Source of the DNA: Paraphysomonas bandaiensis
Lineage: Eukaryota; Chrysophyceae
Direction: 5' to 3'
Length of the DNA stretch: 64,000 nucleotides
NCBI GenBank assembly: GCA_965644295.1
Contig: CBFFRP010000324.1
Location: 1-64,000, forward strand
The first letter of the stretch is position 1, and each line of letters opens with the position of its first letter. Both the position numbers and the translations under genes were made by a program. Of this stretch, positions 22,936 through 35,515 are shown in pieces. The notes beneath the pieces are model-generated. The model saw nothing but the letters and a program-made list of their open reading frames with translations, was not told the DNA's origin and did no database searches.

Positions 22936-25900
22936 ATGGATTTCTTGGGGGCAGAGAATATATGTGGGCAGAATGCACTCCGACTCACCAGTAGAGGGAG
23001 CGCAATCATCGCCGAACTACTCCGCATGTCGGATAATATCCCTGAAGTATTTCTACCTCAGGAACAAATCAAAGACCCAGAGCAACTACGATACGCCCCT
23101 GTATTATTTGATTTCCATTACTTGAGGGAACCAGAGGAGTATGAAAAAAAAATTAACGATAGCTTGCAGTTACTGGATTTAGATCAAGATTTTCAGGAGA
23201 ATCATGGCGATATACTGGAGAGATTTTACAGTATATTTGAGTCGATATGGAAGTATCAGAATGATCTAGCCAAGTATGTAGATGATGTCAACAATGGGTT
23301 TTATATTCAACATTCACTGGATAATATACTTCAAGATACTGAAGGCAAACAATTACTGTGCGAAGCGTTATATTTGTATGGCGTCATGCTTCTTACCATG
23401 GAAGAGCGCATCCCTGGTTACATTCGTGAACGAATGCTAGTTGCATTGTACCGTCAATTTGGTCAGGCGACATTGGTTAATATTGATGAAGTTTGCAAAT
23501 TATGCCGCAACACTGGATACATTCCTGGAGTAAAGAAGCCAAAGAATCATCCGGAAGCTCTCTTCAGTCGCTTTGCGCCGGATCCTGAGTTCGTCCGACT
23601 AGTGATTGGTCGTCTCCAGACGGATGACATTTATCTAATGGCGAACTCTTTTCCTAATCCTGATCATCGGTCTACGCGCCTGGCAGGGCAGGCATCAATG
23701 TTGTATGTTATATTGTTCTTCTCCCCTCAGATACTCAGCAAGCAGAAGGCGACAATGAGAGAAATTGTCGACAAACACTTCAATGACAACTGGGTCATCG
23801 CAACATACATGGGCAAGGTAGTTGACCTGTCGGTTGAGTGGGCACCCTATCCCGCTGCGAAGGCAGCTCTGGACAATGTGCTTACCAGCAGCTTCGTCCA
23901 GCAGTTGAATGACGCCAACACCCGCATGTGCCGGACGGCGCTGGAAGACCTTAAGAAATTCTTGGTGGAGGGGGTGCTCACCCAGGAGTATTTGCTGGAC
24001 AACATGAACTTGCTTATGAATTGCATGCGTGGGTGCAATGTCTCCCTCCGCTGGAGACTCATGCACCGTCGCACGGAGGTGGAAGCACTACGTAAGATCG
24101 TATACAGCACCATGCCTGCTGAAGACATTGTAACTCTATTGCTGAACACTTCTCAGCTCGAATACATTCTAAAGGAAATGATCCAGGAACTTCTGGATAC
24201 GAAAGACTCTGCGTGGAGCGCAGGTGGGTGCTCCAGTTTCATTGTGGGTGAATATCATGCATAACCTTTGTGCAGGCAAAGAAGCGGCAGCGGAACGAAT
24301 GACGGAGCTTAGCGAGTACTTTACCGGCGAGAAAGCTCTCACACGTGTCAAGCGCGATGATCATATGATTAGGTGGTTTGCTGGTCTGGCGGAACAAGTG
24401 CGAGGACTAGACCTGGAGGAGGAACATGCAACCGCCACAGGTCGGAAGATTCAGGGGATCATTGCAGCCCTGGAAGATGTGGAGCAGTTCGAAGCGGTAG
24501 ACACAAATCTCCAGATTAAGAGTTATTTGAACGAAGCACGTGATATATTCCGCCAGATGATCCGAACGGTAAATATTAAGAATGAAATGATGCACGTGTT
24601 GGAGAACATCTCGGACCTCTCTTATGCGTGGGAGACATTAGACGACTACTTACAGGTATTTCACAACAGAATCCGAGATGACCCAACTTCTGTGGTCCTC
24701 CTTCGTGCAACTTTCCTCAAGACTGCGTCGATATTGGATGTACCTCTGGTAAGGATTATGCTCATAGATTCTCCGGACGAAGTCAGTGTTGCGGAGTATT
24801 ATTCAAGTGAGCTTGTTGAGTTTGTGCGGAAAGTGCTTGAGATCATTCCGAAATCCGTTTTCGAAGTATTGAGCAAGATTGTAACTATTCAGACACATCA
24901 ACTTATGGACATACCAATCAGATTTGAGGCAAAGGACTTGAAAGACTACGCACAGTTGGATGACCGCTTGGAAATGGCTAAGCTTACACATCAGGTATCG
25001 GTATTCACGGAGGGGGTATTAGTGATGGAGAAGACCCTTTTGGGTGTAATTCAAGTGGACCCGAGACAGATTTTAGAAGAAGGGCTGAGACGTGAGCTTG
25101 TTCGTCAGATAGCCAAGGCGATGCACGTAAATCTCTCATTCCATAGTTTCAATGGTGAGGAAGTGAAGAATAGTCTCTCATCTCTCGCCCACACGCTGGA
25201 TGGGCTTAAGAAAAGTATTGAATACCTGCAGGACTATATCAGTATTGCTGGGCTTAAGATATACCAGCAGGAACTGTCCCGTGTCGTAAATTATAATACT
25301 GAGCAGGAAGCTAACAGGTACCTGAAGAAGAAGACATTCGACTCGACTTCCCGTTTTCAGAGTCGCGCTATTCCAATTCCTCGGTATCAGATCACTGTTG
25401 ACAAGAGTACGGGAATTAACACCGGTGCCGTTAATTTCATGGGCCAGGTAATGTCGGCCATCCTCCACGTGACCGACACCACTCGTACGGTATATGCTCC
25501 GGAGAGCTCTGCATGGTTCATTTCTCCTGCCCCTGATCAGAAGCAAGGACCGGTTGTAGAATCATGCGGAATTCGCACGTTTGCATTGCTTGAGAAGGCT
25601 ATTGGGGTTATCGGGATCCGGGGGCTTGATAGGCTTCTGGCTTTTAGATGTGTATATGAATTCAACTCATTTCTTAAATTCTACGTTGCTGATGTCAATC
25701 CTTTTCGCACACTTCTCGAACAGGTATTTTTCTTGTTTATTTTTCTATTCGCTGATTAGCTGTGGATAGGTCAGAGAGGCATTGTTTCCAGAGTACCGTA
25801 CCATCTCTAATCCTGGCAAAGTTTATTCGAACGCAATGAAGAAGGTAGAGAAGCTAATGCTTCCCTTGCTGAAGATTATACGCCGAATTGGACAGACACA

Positions 25901-26590
25901 GCTCGTCAGACGACAGATCGCGAATCTTCTCCAGTTTGAGTGCCAACTGGATGCCTTTCAGCTATACCAGTCTCTGGGAGCATTTGATCGCGGCCTCATG
26001 AATGATGTTCGCAATCATTACCGCAACCCCGACAAGTATCCTTACCCTGATCCGGCAACTGGTAATCCTCTTCTTTTTGAGACCACTGCGCTGCTAGAGG
26101 CATGCGGCATGGACGATCCACTGCATAAGATTTACGTCACTTGCAACCCGCTAGAAGGGCTCCCGCAGTTGCTCTTCCTCTTCCTGCTCACATATCTACC
26201 GAAAGTAAGTGTTTTCCTTGCCATCGCTTTTGAATTAATATCAATACATAGTTTGAGTATGATTCCAATTTTGGAGCGCTGGTTCGAACGAAAGAAAAGT
26301 ACCCAGTGGATGGATTTCCTATGGTGGCTGGCCTCTCTTGTTTGTTGAAACAGTTTCACCCATCTACCACCAAACAACTTTTGTCTTACCTCGGACAGTT
26401 TGTAAAGTGTTCGCTCCAAACTGCTCTCCAGGATTGCGATACGTCCTCTAAGACCGTTGATACTCCCAAGGAGGTTGTGAATACTTTGATATTTATGGAT
26501 CAGCTTTGCCAGTACGCAGGCATGCCACGCTCGGTAGTTTATGCATTCGTACCACCTTACATATTTGATTCGATTAAGATATCCAAATAG
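22936..26590 (+). CDS. WASHC5: Strumpellin, WASH complex subunit 5
   Basis: Four exons, 22936-24223, 24276-25723, 25770-26204 and 26252-26590, with introns of 52, 46 and 47 bp. They splice to 1169 residues, close to the 1159 of human strumpellin. Similarity runs end to end: ENICGQNALRL and AIIAELLR at the N terminus, GKQLLCEALYLYGVMLL, VIGRLQTDDIY, MREIVDKHFNDNWV, AERMTELSEYF (across intron 1), QMIRTVNIKNE, DYAQLDDRLEMAKLTH, IFTEGVLVMEKTLLG, GLDRLL, then FIFD-like VPPYIFDSIK at the C terminus. Strumpellin is the long helical scaffold of the WASH complex, which activates Arp2/3 on endosomes and supports retromer sorting. WASH is found in many protists but missing from several algal and plant lineages. 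It is divergently placed from the ADA gene. Confidence 0.95.
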
Positions 26591-28290
26591 CATTGAACGA
26601 AAATGTAAGCATCTCTAATCATTCAAAGTACAAGGAAACGTAGTACAAGTAGTGATGTGTTCGTGAATTGGTTATTTGCGTGCTATTCTTGTTGAATAAC
26701 TACATTCCAGATTCGAGTAATTAAATGCACTATATTGTCGAGATAAGACTGGCGTGCACCAAGTTGATATGCAAAGAAGTACTTGTGAAGCACTGATCCT
26801 TCCGCGCAACTATAAGAAAACCACATCATACATTGTAATGTGCTATAAAGTATATATATTAACACGTGAGAAGCATCATAAGTTATCTTCCCGTAAGTCT
26901 AGGAAGGTACACCGTATATAATGCCTGATTACTGATTACTGTAGTTATAGAATTAGACCAATAGAAGTTTGAGTTTCTCTTATTCAAAGTGTACTTTCCG
27001 TGCTAAGAGAACTATTTGCAAACAGCTTCAAGTACCAGGTACAATAACTTTTTCTTTGGTGGTCTTTTATTTTATCTGGATGACTTGCTTAGGTTTATTG
27101 ACTATTCGTGCAATGCCGCAAGGACCAAGGTGCAATCATCCTTTATATCAAGGATCAAGATAGAGGAGGTTGTTAATCCAAGATGTCTCGTGTGTGTGAC
27201 CGTTGTGAAGCGATGAAAGCTATTCTGAGTGTCGTAAGAATATAGACACATTTGCTAGATGAATTCTTAGCATAGAGGCTGTTATTATGACTACCCCATG
27301 CTTAACGTGTTCTCTGTTTTTTGAAAAGTGCATAACTTATCTTCTGATGTTCCGGATTTGCCAAATTGGTTGTAATAATAAAATCATAGTGTCGTCTTCT
27401 AATAAACATATATTTGGTTTCTTCTGTGTGTAGAAAAGTCAAGGAGCGTGGGTTTCGTGACATACGATATGTCTGTATTATTATTGAGTCTAAGAGCATG
27501 AGATTATTTTTAAAATTTTGTGCATGTAATGCAGCTGTGTTGTTAACCCAATATATATTAGTCTCAACTTCTGTCTACTAGTCGCTAGTAATTGCTTCTG
27601 CAAGATAAATACTTTTAGTGAGTCTAGTTAGATTGGTCGATTCATTGGAAAAAGGTTGAGCAAGCGTGGGTGAAGTTTGAGTTTCCATGATGATAATGTA
27701 TTCAAGGAGGACGTGTATCGCGCAGAGTATGTAAACACCGGCTGTTTAAGAAGGCACAATTCATACCATTTCTTGGCATTCAGGTGTTTGACTGAAAAGG
27801 AGTTTATCTGATGAGGGGATGGTGTGCGGGAGTTACATATACTAGGAAGCGGCCCAAATCGAGGGAGTGGTCGGTGAGGTATTGTTGGGAGATGGAAGGT
27901 AGGAGTAGTCATGACATTGTGTGTGAATATTTTCTATCCCGATAACGCACAATAGGATGATATGCGTTCGCTCTTCATCTGCATATCTAAGCAATATTCT
28001 CACTCTCTCAGGGGCTTGACTGTTTGGAGTTGGGCAGAATACTGTTTGGGGAGAACTCACGTCCATAGAGAGCTTCTCCCTCACATACAAGAACGGTAGT
28101 GGTCACCCTTGGTGCTTGTAGGATATGAGAATTTGTGCTAGTTTGCTATAGGTAGCGGTCGATCTAGCTTGACTAGTCTCCATCTAACTACTTTTCTGGT
28201 GTTGGTTGTTGACACCTACTGCTACTAATAAGACTTTCACACACTGAAGAAGAAAACAACACACTTAGTATATAGTATATAGTATATATG
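26591..28290. other. Intergenic, no gene recognised
   Basis: 1.7 kb, AT-rich. A short run near 27080-27200 (LRFIDYSCN) looks faintly like a SET-domain NHSC core but lacks the rest of that domain, so it is not called. The stretch ends at the TATAA target site of element B. Confidence 0.45.
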
Positions 28291-28295
28291 TATAA

Positions 28296-28639
28296 TGTTG
28301 AGTTCTGCAATATGATGTGATATATATTGTGCAATTGAAGTGAGTTAACAGTGTGCAATAGGTAAAGTCAACTCATAGGTGTAACGGGTGATTATAGTTA
28401 CAAAGGAATTAAATTCAGTTACTGATGTGTGACTATACAAGATATAGAACTGACTGATGAACATATGATAAACAGGTGTTGCTGGGAACAGATGTTTCAA
28501 CATATGTTACACGAATATGTAGTGAAGTGTTCAGAATAATAATTATAATTTCTTACTTGAAAGTGCATTGTGTTCAACAGCAAGGTTACGGTTTACGCGT
28601 AGAGCAAAGTTAACTTCAGTGAAATGTCCAAAGCTAACA
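28296..28639 (+). repeat. Element B 5' LTR
   Basis: 344 bp, TG...CA ends, reading as identical to 32120-32463. Its last 16 bases begin with the ATG used by the Gag remnant. Confidence 0.9.
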
Positions 28640-31600
28640 TGGTAGCGAGTGGTAGCTCTGATGAGGCGAAGGAGGACAGCAAGGTGCTGAAGTTTGACAA
28701 GTGAAACGACACGTGTGTTGTAACGATTTGGGAGGCATGTGAACATGACGCAGATGTATTGGAGGGTGCCAGCCGATACATGGAGGCGACTACCAGACGA
28801 TGATCCGAATAAGGAGGTTTTGTCCAATCATATGCTTCAAACGCTTGTGGATAGGTCTAGGAGTGAGTTGGGAGTAGTACTCCAAAAGACTACAGCGAAA
28901 TACCAGCTTGTAAATATTGGCCAATGATATGGTCGAAATAGAGATTGATAGGCTGAAATGTATTTTCTACTAAAACTGCCTTGTACACTGAGCAGAGCAG
29001 CAGAGCAGTGCAGCTGTTCATAGTTAACGAGCAGAGAGTGCTGAACATACACATGAACAGAGACAGAGACGGAGTTCATCGGCGGAATGGTGCTAATATG
29101 AAGATGATGATGTCTCATCTGGAGGGGAGTCCAATATGATAGATGGTGAAGTGCTTATGACTGAAACAGTAGACCAACGAGTGTATCTAGGCAGTTGTGC
29201 CGGAAAGCAGCTATTCATTGTTGTTAAAGATCATAGAGTGCTAGAGAAATATGAAGCAGAGCCAGGAGTCATATCTCTGACGAAGAAGGGGTCAGCAATG
29301 GAGACTCAAGGAGTAGGAAGCTTTCAACACTGGCAAAAGAGAAGGCATCAAAGTATGTGAAGATGCGGTGAAGAATATTGTCTCAGGCGGAATGCTGCGG
29401 GCACTGGTGTGTGGATTGGAACTACTTAGAGTACCGAGAATTGTAGAGTTAAACACTGGTAGAGAGGTGCTGGCTGGAGACTATGATGAGCATGGAGGAA
29501 TGCCATGGGAGGCACTATATAATATTATGACGTTTTGAATTAGCCTATTATTACGTCATCATGCCATCATGTAATGGAGGAAAATGCCAAGGAGGACAGT
29601 AAAGTTAGTGGATGTTGCCTTATGAGTGTGTTCCTGGGAGGAAAGGTGCCCGAGTTATCCTGGTTGAGAGGAAATGGGGGTGCAAGGCGTATGTATTAGT
29701 CCCGAAGGCCGATAGACGGAAAGACTGGGAGGAAAAGGCACAAACAGGATATTTTGTGGGTTTCCCAACGAGCAGATGGGGTATCAAGTGTTGATAGTAG
29801 GAGATACAATAGTCACGTCTGTTCATGTCCTGTTTGATGTATCAGTGCCCTAGAGATCGGCTGATTACTACCGAGAAATGGACTAAGCCACGGTGGCAGT
29901 GGTTCCTCAGGGAGGAGTGTTATCGACAAAACCCATGTGAAGATGGCGGCCAACTGTACAACAAGACCACGCGAATATAGATTCGGAAAGAGGTCTAACT
30001 GTGGGATATAGATCCCTGATGTCAGGTGGTGAGGAGCAACTGGAAGTTAAGACTCCTATTCACATCATCGCGGATGAGTGAAGACCTTGTGACAAGAGTA
30101 TCTGCTAGTTCTGGATCTCGTGACGACGGGACCAGCGGACATTTATTACAGCAGTTGACTGGGACGGTTCCATCCCCTTCTGACTTCGTAAGTGCTCCGG
30201 GAGAGGAAGCTCCATCAGATCGCTCAACTAGGGGCAGGCGCACAAGGGCTCCAAGGGTGGTGACGAATGTGTCAGTAGTAGGGGAGAAGCACGTATTACC
30301 TTCGTGTGACGAAGTGGAGTGCAGCCTACTAGAGGAGGCAGATTCCATCTGGTGCTCGTCAGCGGGACCTAAGGTGCCTCAGACATATTCCGAATCCTTG
30401 GAGTTGCCGGAACGGAAGCAATGGAGTTCAGCCAGGCTGAATGTGACGAACTGGAACGAAGGGAAGTAATGGAAGTTAAGCCCATACCTACCCCAGTGTC
30501 ACTCCATTGACAGCAAGACAGGCTGAGCGTGACAGACTGGAACGAAGGGAAGTAATGGAAGTTAAGCCCATCATCCCTACCCCAGTGTCACTGCAATTGG
30601 AATCCTGAGTATGTCTTTGCTTTGAAACGCAACAAGGAGGGTGCGATTCCACGATAGAAAGCAAGACTTGTGGTACTTGGATGCGGAGGCCATGAGGTTG
30701 GTAGAGCCAACAATTATACTCCAGTGGTAAAAGCGGTAACAGTAAGATTGCTATTAGCTATCGCGTTTGTTATGAATATGGTGGTGCATCAACTCGACGT
30801 ATCTAATGCATTCTTGTATATGCAGATATAAAAGGAGATGTGTGTATAAGTATGCAACACCAGCAGATTTCAAATTGCCACCAGGATATTGCTTTAAACT
30901 GAAGAAAAGTTTATATGGTCTTCGAAGCTCACCACAGTCATGATGATAATATGCTGAGAGCATGTCGAGATACGAATATTATTTTGGAAATTAAGCGACG
31001 AGTATGTGAAAGGTTTGATATTACAGATATGAATGAGAGTGGCCAGTTTTTTTGAACGTGAGAGTGACGAGAACTCCGAATTGTCTCAAACTTGACCAGA
31101 CAGTGTTCATCAAAAAGATATTGGTGAAGTATGTGGATTTTCTGGGTGCAAGGGACAAGACGCGGCTATACCCACTACCTAGTGATGTCAAAGTGGGAGT
31201 GGAACATGTGCATTCAGCTGAGGAGCAGAAGTTAGTTGATAATTTTCCCTATCGTCCACTCCTAGGAGCGTTACTCTATTTATCTATGAATACAAGGCCG
31301 GATATCTCATATGCAGTGGGAGTATTGTCACGATTCTCAACGAAAGTTAATATCACTGTATGTAAGCTCCTGATGTATTTAATGCAGTATGTACGAGGTA
31401 CTACAGATAAAGGCATTCATTATAGAGGGAGAGATTTTGATCTTCATATGTTCACTGATGCTGACTGGGCAGGCGATCCGTTGACGAGGAGATCAACTTC
31501 AGGTTATGTTATGTTTGGAGCTGGTGGACCACTATCGTGGGGTTCCAAACTTCAGTCTACTGTAGCTACATCGACTATGCAAGCAGAGTATCAATGCTTA

Positions 31601-31975
31601 TATAATGGATTACAGGAAATGATATGGTCTCGGGGGGTGACTGGTGAAGTAGGATTGAAAATTGACGAGCCCACACCATTATTCCTGGATAGTCAAAGTG
31701 CTCAGGATATATCGGAAAATCCAGTGCAACATCAACGATCGAAACATATTGAGATTAAGTATCATATGATTAGAGAGCATGTGGATCCCGAACAGTTTAA
31801 TACAGCGAAATTAATTCATGTGAGCAGTCGACAACAGATGGCTGATATATATACCAAGGCTTTGAGAGGTCCAATATTCATTGAACAGAGGGAGCGAAAT
31901 CTTGGGGAAAAATTTAAGACTACTGAACAAATTATCGCAGAGGTACCCAAGGTAAAGAGAGCTCGTCGTACCTAG
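28624..31975 (+). pseudogene. Element B degenerate Gag-Pol
   Basis: Gag starts with ATG at 28624 inside the LTR and reads MSKAN then MVASGSS, matching element D, but it stops at FDK after about 27 codons. Later pieces can be matched to D in order. These are Gag (near 28740-28930), protease (29136-29360, with DQRVYLGSC where D has RVYLDSC), the pre-integrase segment (29370-29540) and the integrase tail (29612-29830). The acidic linker (30030-30600) includes a duplicated segment of about 75 bp. RT palm fragments follow at 30600-30940, and the RT thumb and RNase H are open from 31052 to 31975 (FTDADWAGDPLTRRSTSGY, STMQAEYQCLY, HIEIKYHMIREHV). The integrase catalytic core is reduced to almost nothing between 29540 and 29610. 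RT jumps from LRSSP straight past the YVDD region near 30940. No active enzyme can be made from it. Confidence 0.88.
28640..28647 (+). promoter_or_regulatory. Element B primer-binding site
   Basis: TGGTAGCG directly follows the 5' LTR. This would pair with a tRNA 3' end CGCTACCA, compatible with initiator Met tRNA, the usual copia primer. The same octamer is used by elements C and D. Confidence 0.75.
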
Positions 31976-32108
31976 TTAGGTGTTACTGAATGGTGGGAGC
32001 TAGCTATACCAGCGGAGTCATACGTCCACCAGTGTCCTATGAGGTTCGGTGGTTGCGTATCCGATAGCAATGTTCTTCACATATTTTAGAATGGTTAACT
32101 ACATCCAA

Positions 32109-32119
32109 TTGAGTGGGAG
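32109..32119 (+). promoter_or_regulatory. Element B polypurine tract
   Basis: TTGAGTGGGAG abuts the 3' LTR. It matches element D's TTGAGGGGGAG with one change. Confidence 0.65.
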
Positions 32120-32463
32120 TGTTGAGTTCTGCAATATGATGTGATATATATTGTGCAATTGAAGTGAGTTAACAGTGTGCAATAGGTAAAGTCAACTCAT
32201 AGGTGTAACGGGTGATTATAGTTACAAAGGAATTAAATTCAGTTACTGATGTGTGACTATACAAGATATAGAACTGACTGATGAACATATGATAAACAGG
32301 TGTTGCTGGGAACAGATGTTTCAACATATGTTACACGAATATGTAGTGAAGTGTTCAGAATAATAATTATAATTTCTTACTTGAAAGTGCATTGTGTTCA
32401 ACAGCAAGGTTACGGTTTACGCGTAGAGCAAAGTTAACTTCAGTGAAATGTCCAAAGCTAACA
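32120..32463 (+). repeat. Element B 3' LTR
   Basis: 344 bp, reading as identical to the 5' LTR, followed by the TATAA target duplication. Confidence 0.9.
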
Positions 32464-32468
32464 TATAA

Positions 32469-32984
32469 TATATACCTGCTACGTTAGTTGAATGTTTTGC
32501 ATCGACTATAACGACAAATGTTTGCTTTTACTTATATATATTAATAAACTCTTGGTATGAGTAGTAGTAGGTACTATATTCTATATGTTAAATTAGCAGC
32601 AGTGATACTCATAACTCATATATAATATTATTTTACGCAGGGAAATTATTTTTGTTTAATGATGCTTGAAAACAAATAATCCTTCAATGACTACTGCAGT
32701 CAAATAAGAGGAGAAAATTATAGTTCCCGTTAAAAGCACGTCAGATACACCCCACAGCCTGCCAAACATAGCACCTACAACCAACTACACTATACAACCT
32801 ACAGCGCATCTGCATCACAAGTACTAGGAATTGCAGCACCGGGAGGTTGATACGCCGGCTTCGATTTGGCAACAGTTGTACTAGTATAAAAATTAGTTGA
32901 TGATGACTCGCTTCCACGACTAGGACTACTGGAAATGTGAATGGGTGACAAGCTCCCACGCCCAGCAGACTGCGGGAGCACATC
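32469..32984. other. Intergenic, nothing recognised
   Basis: 516 bp between element B and the 3' end of the Sec1 gene. AT-rich, with no gene. It should contain the Sec1 polyadenylation site. Confidence 0.5.
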
Positions 32985-35017
32985 TCAGGGTTTCTCTGGC
33001 GGAAGTTCGAACAGAGATGCAGCTTCCTTAGACCGAGGACTTAATGACGCAATATCGGCAAGGAACGCGTTAGGACTGATAACATGAGTGCCACCTATTA
33101 CCACTTCCTTACTGTGCTGAGTCATAAGGTCGTGGGCTGAACGCAGTTCACCATGAGAGACACCACCAGCGATGCATACCATGTAGCGTGCAGACTGAAA
33201 CATACTTCGGTTGGCGTTCTTTCCAAACCTCGAGTTGTTTCCGTACTTACGGACACTCTTAGCGACTGGAGCGGACGTTCCTACGGCAGGTCCCATGGTA
33301 CCAAACTGATCTGCAGGCAAAGCATCTCCCGCTCCTTCGGCATCCATCAGTCCTTCTAACAACGCTCTAAGGCGACATCTGTGACGGCTATCCGCATATT
33401 CCCCCTCTGGAGTAGCAGCATGCTTGGGGGCAGCCCGTCCGCGAAACATTCCAATAATACCGCCAGCCGACTGCCGACTCTGAGAGGACTGCTGCAGCAC
33501 TGCACCTAGGCGCTCACAGTTCAGAAGAATCTGCTGTTCCGGTCCAGTCAAACCAGCAGCTTGTATGAGTCGTCTCCTGTCCTCAGCCGTTGTCCCGCCT
33601 CCGCGCTGCGACAGCTGGGAGAGAGTAAATATTGCCATTAGTCTGATCTTGATCTGTTTTGAAATATTTGGTTGCACAAGTGTGTCAATGAGAAGCTGCA
33701 ACAGCTTTGGACCTTTGACCTCTTTTCCATCCTCATCCTCGCCCGTAGACATGGTCTGTTCAAGCTGGTTGATGTCCATTAGTCCGGTGCGGGAAAAGCA
33801 GTCCATACACTGTTGTGCGATGTGCACGTGTTGGCTTAGTTTCGCCATAGTTTCACGGTACTCTGGGAGGGCTTTTACAGCAGCGGCCATCGTAGTGATA
33901 CTCATATCACTGCCAGAGTTCTTTGCAAGAGCCGCTCCGGGATTATTGTTTATTATATCGCTCATGCGTTCCTTGATTATTTCAATTACTTTGGCAATAT
34001 GCTGGTGCCTGAGCTCCACCCATAGCTCGTCCGACTCATTAAGCAGCACTTTCTTATCCACCTTTGCGCCAGCGTTCGTTTCAGAGCTGTAGGAAATAAC
34101 CCCATCCCGTACAGGGAGAAGATCGTTGACCATTGCTTGGTAAGTGTACTCATGCATAAGTGGAGAAAGAGGGTCAAAGGATCGGTCCAGCACCAGAAGC
34201 TGTCCGCGTTCCCTGTCCTGATGGTTATCCTCACCGTGGCACCAGAAAGAGGGGTTGTTCCTCTTGAAGTCAGTGAGAATTTTTACTACAGTTGTGGCGA
34301 TTTCAGTGGCAGTGGTGGAAGAAGTCTGATAGCGGACTGAAGGAAATTCATTCAATGTTATGCATAGAGTTGCGAGCTTCTCTGCAATGGCATTTGGACA
34401 AGTTGGATCTTCAGGCTCACCATAAAGGCGAGTAAGAGCTGATGGCATGTCAAAATGATATACATTAACTTCTGGTGTCACAAAGTGAAGATTAAGCTCT
34501 TTGAATGTGCGAATTCTTGAACACAGGACACCATTAGCTTGTATCGCCATAACGACATCATCACCGGCCTGTAAAATATTAGGATGTCAGGACATAACCA
34601 ATGGCATTACGCACCACATCCAGAAAATATATATGAACTCCAGCATATTTAGCTTTCGCTTCCGAAGGAAAATCCTCTGCAATTTTATTTGCAGCTGCAA
34701 CAGTGGGGGACACTAGATATATAACTTCCATTTCACGAAATGGCTGTCGATTCTTATTTAATTGCTCGACTAGAGTTACCCGCTGCTCCATTATATCGTA
34801 CATAGTCAGCACAGATGATATTACTCTTGTGGCTTCATCATCCATCACAAGAACCATCCATCCCGAGCCATTAGCTGCAAACCCCAAATTATTATAAGTA
34901 GAGTAGAGATTAGAAGGGTTACTTACATGCTGCAGCTCCGATTACATCCTCTATGAATCTCTTCTGGACTATTTCTCGCACAGATCTCATGCCAGAGCTA
35001 TCATCCCTTAGAGCCAT
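32985..35017 (-). CDS. Sec1/Munc18-family SNARE regulator
   Basis: Three exons on the minus strand: 35017-34927, 34874-34615 and 34568-32985, with introns of 52 and 46 bp. They give 644 residues. SM proteins clasp syntaxins and promote SNARE-complex assembly for vesicle fusion. Family features run in order: WMVLVMD, ISSVLTMYDIM, RVTLVEQLNKNRQPF, IYLVSPT and RIRTFKELNLHF in domain 1. These are followed by LLVLDRSFDPLSPLMHEYTYQAMVNDLL, the hallmark SM motif, and by VCIAGGVSHGELRSA and GGTHVISPNAFL near the end. The pattern DIMxxxVTLVE plus RQP is closest to exocytic Sec1/Munc18-1/KEULE rather than Vps45, Vps33 or Sly1. The poorly conserved region near residues 470-530 holds a Gly/Ala-rich insert. 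The start ATG is the first in frame and is supported by the SM N-terminal helix. Confidence 0.92.
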
Positions 35018-35515
35018 TGTTAAATTGATATCTAGAGTTTCAATGTACTGGCAAGTTGCCTATGTACTGTATATAACAATGCGCTTATTGGATTGTATGT
35101 TTGTACTAACAGGAAAATGGCGACAGAAAGACTGCCAGCATATGAAAACCCCACACAACAGACTCCACTGTGTGTGTTTGCTGCTGTTGATGTTGTAAGA
35201 TGCTGGGGGGGTATCTTCAAAAGTCAGAAAAGGTGTGATATTTCAGGTTTTTGGTTTGTGAAAAGAACCAAAAATATCGTAAAATTTCTCTCGATTTTAA
35301 CCTGAATTTTATATAGCAACCGTCAAATCTGTATTTTTTATGCTAATATTGCAACATAGCAACGTAGAATGGTGCTTTAAAACACCGCCCTCCCTCTCAT
35401 CGAGACAGCTGCATGGATATCATACACAACAAATCCAATTAAAGAATTATTCATCGTGTAAACATGTATACAGTATACTTAATTTAGTATCTACGATATC
35501 TCGACTGAGCATATA
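35018..35515. promoter_or_regulatory. Bidirectional promoter region of Sec1 and RINT1-like genes
   Basis: 498 bp between two divergent start codons. No core element can be assigned firmly. A tract of CAA/TGTTGA near 35160-35200 is the only local oddity. Confidence 0.4.

Larger units (their letters stand above)
28296..32463 (+). mobile_element. Copia element B, non-autonomous with identical LTRs
   Basis: 344-bp LTRs at 28296-28639 and 32120-32463 run TGTTGAG...GCTAACA and read as identical. TATAA is duplicated at 28291-28295 and 32464-32468. The primer-binding site TGGTAGCG abuts the 5' LTR, and TTGAGTGGGAG precedes the 3' LTR. The interior is clearly related to element D, often around 70% at protein level. 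It is riddled with stops and shifts, and it lacks the integrase core and the RT YVDD region. Because the LTRs are identical, it was probably mobilised recently by enzymes from another element. Confidence 0.92.

Noticed and set aside
27016-27216. SET-domain-like snippet (LRFIDYSCN)
   Set aside because: Only the NHSC-like core is present. No catalytic Tyr region, upstream SET strands or consistent exons could be found.
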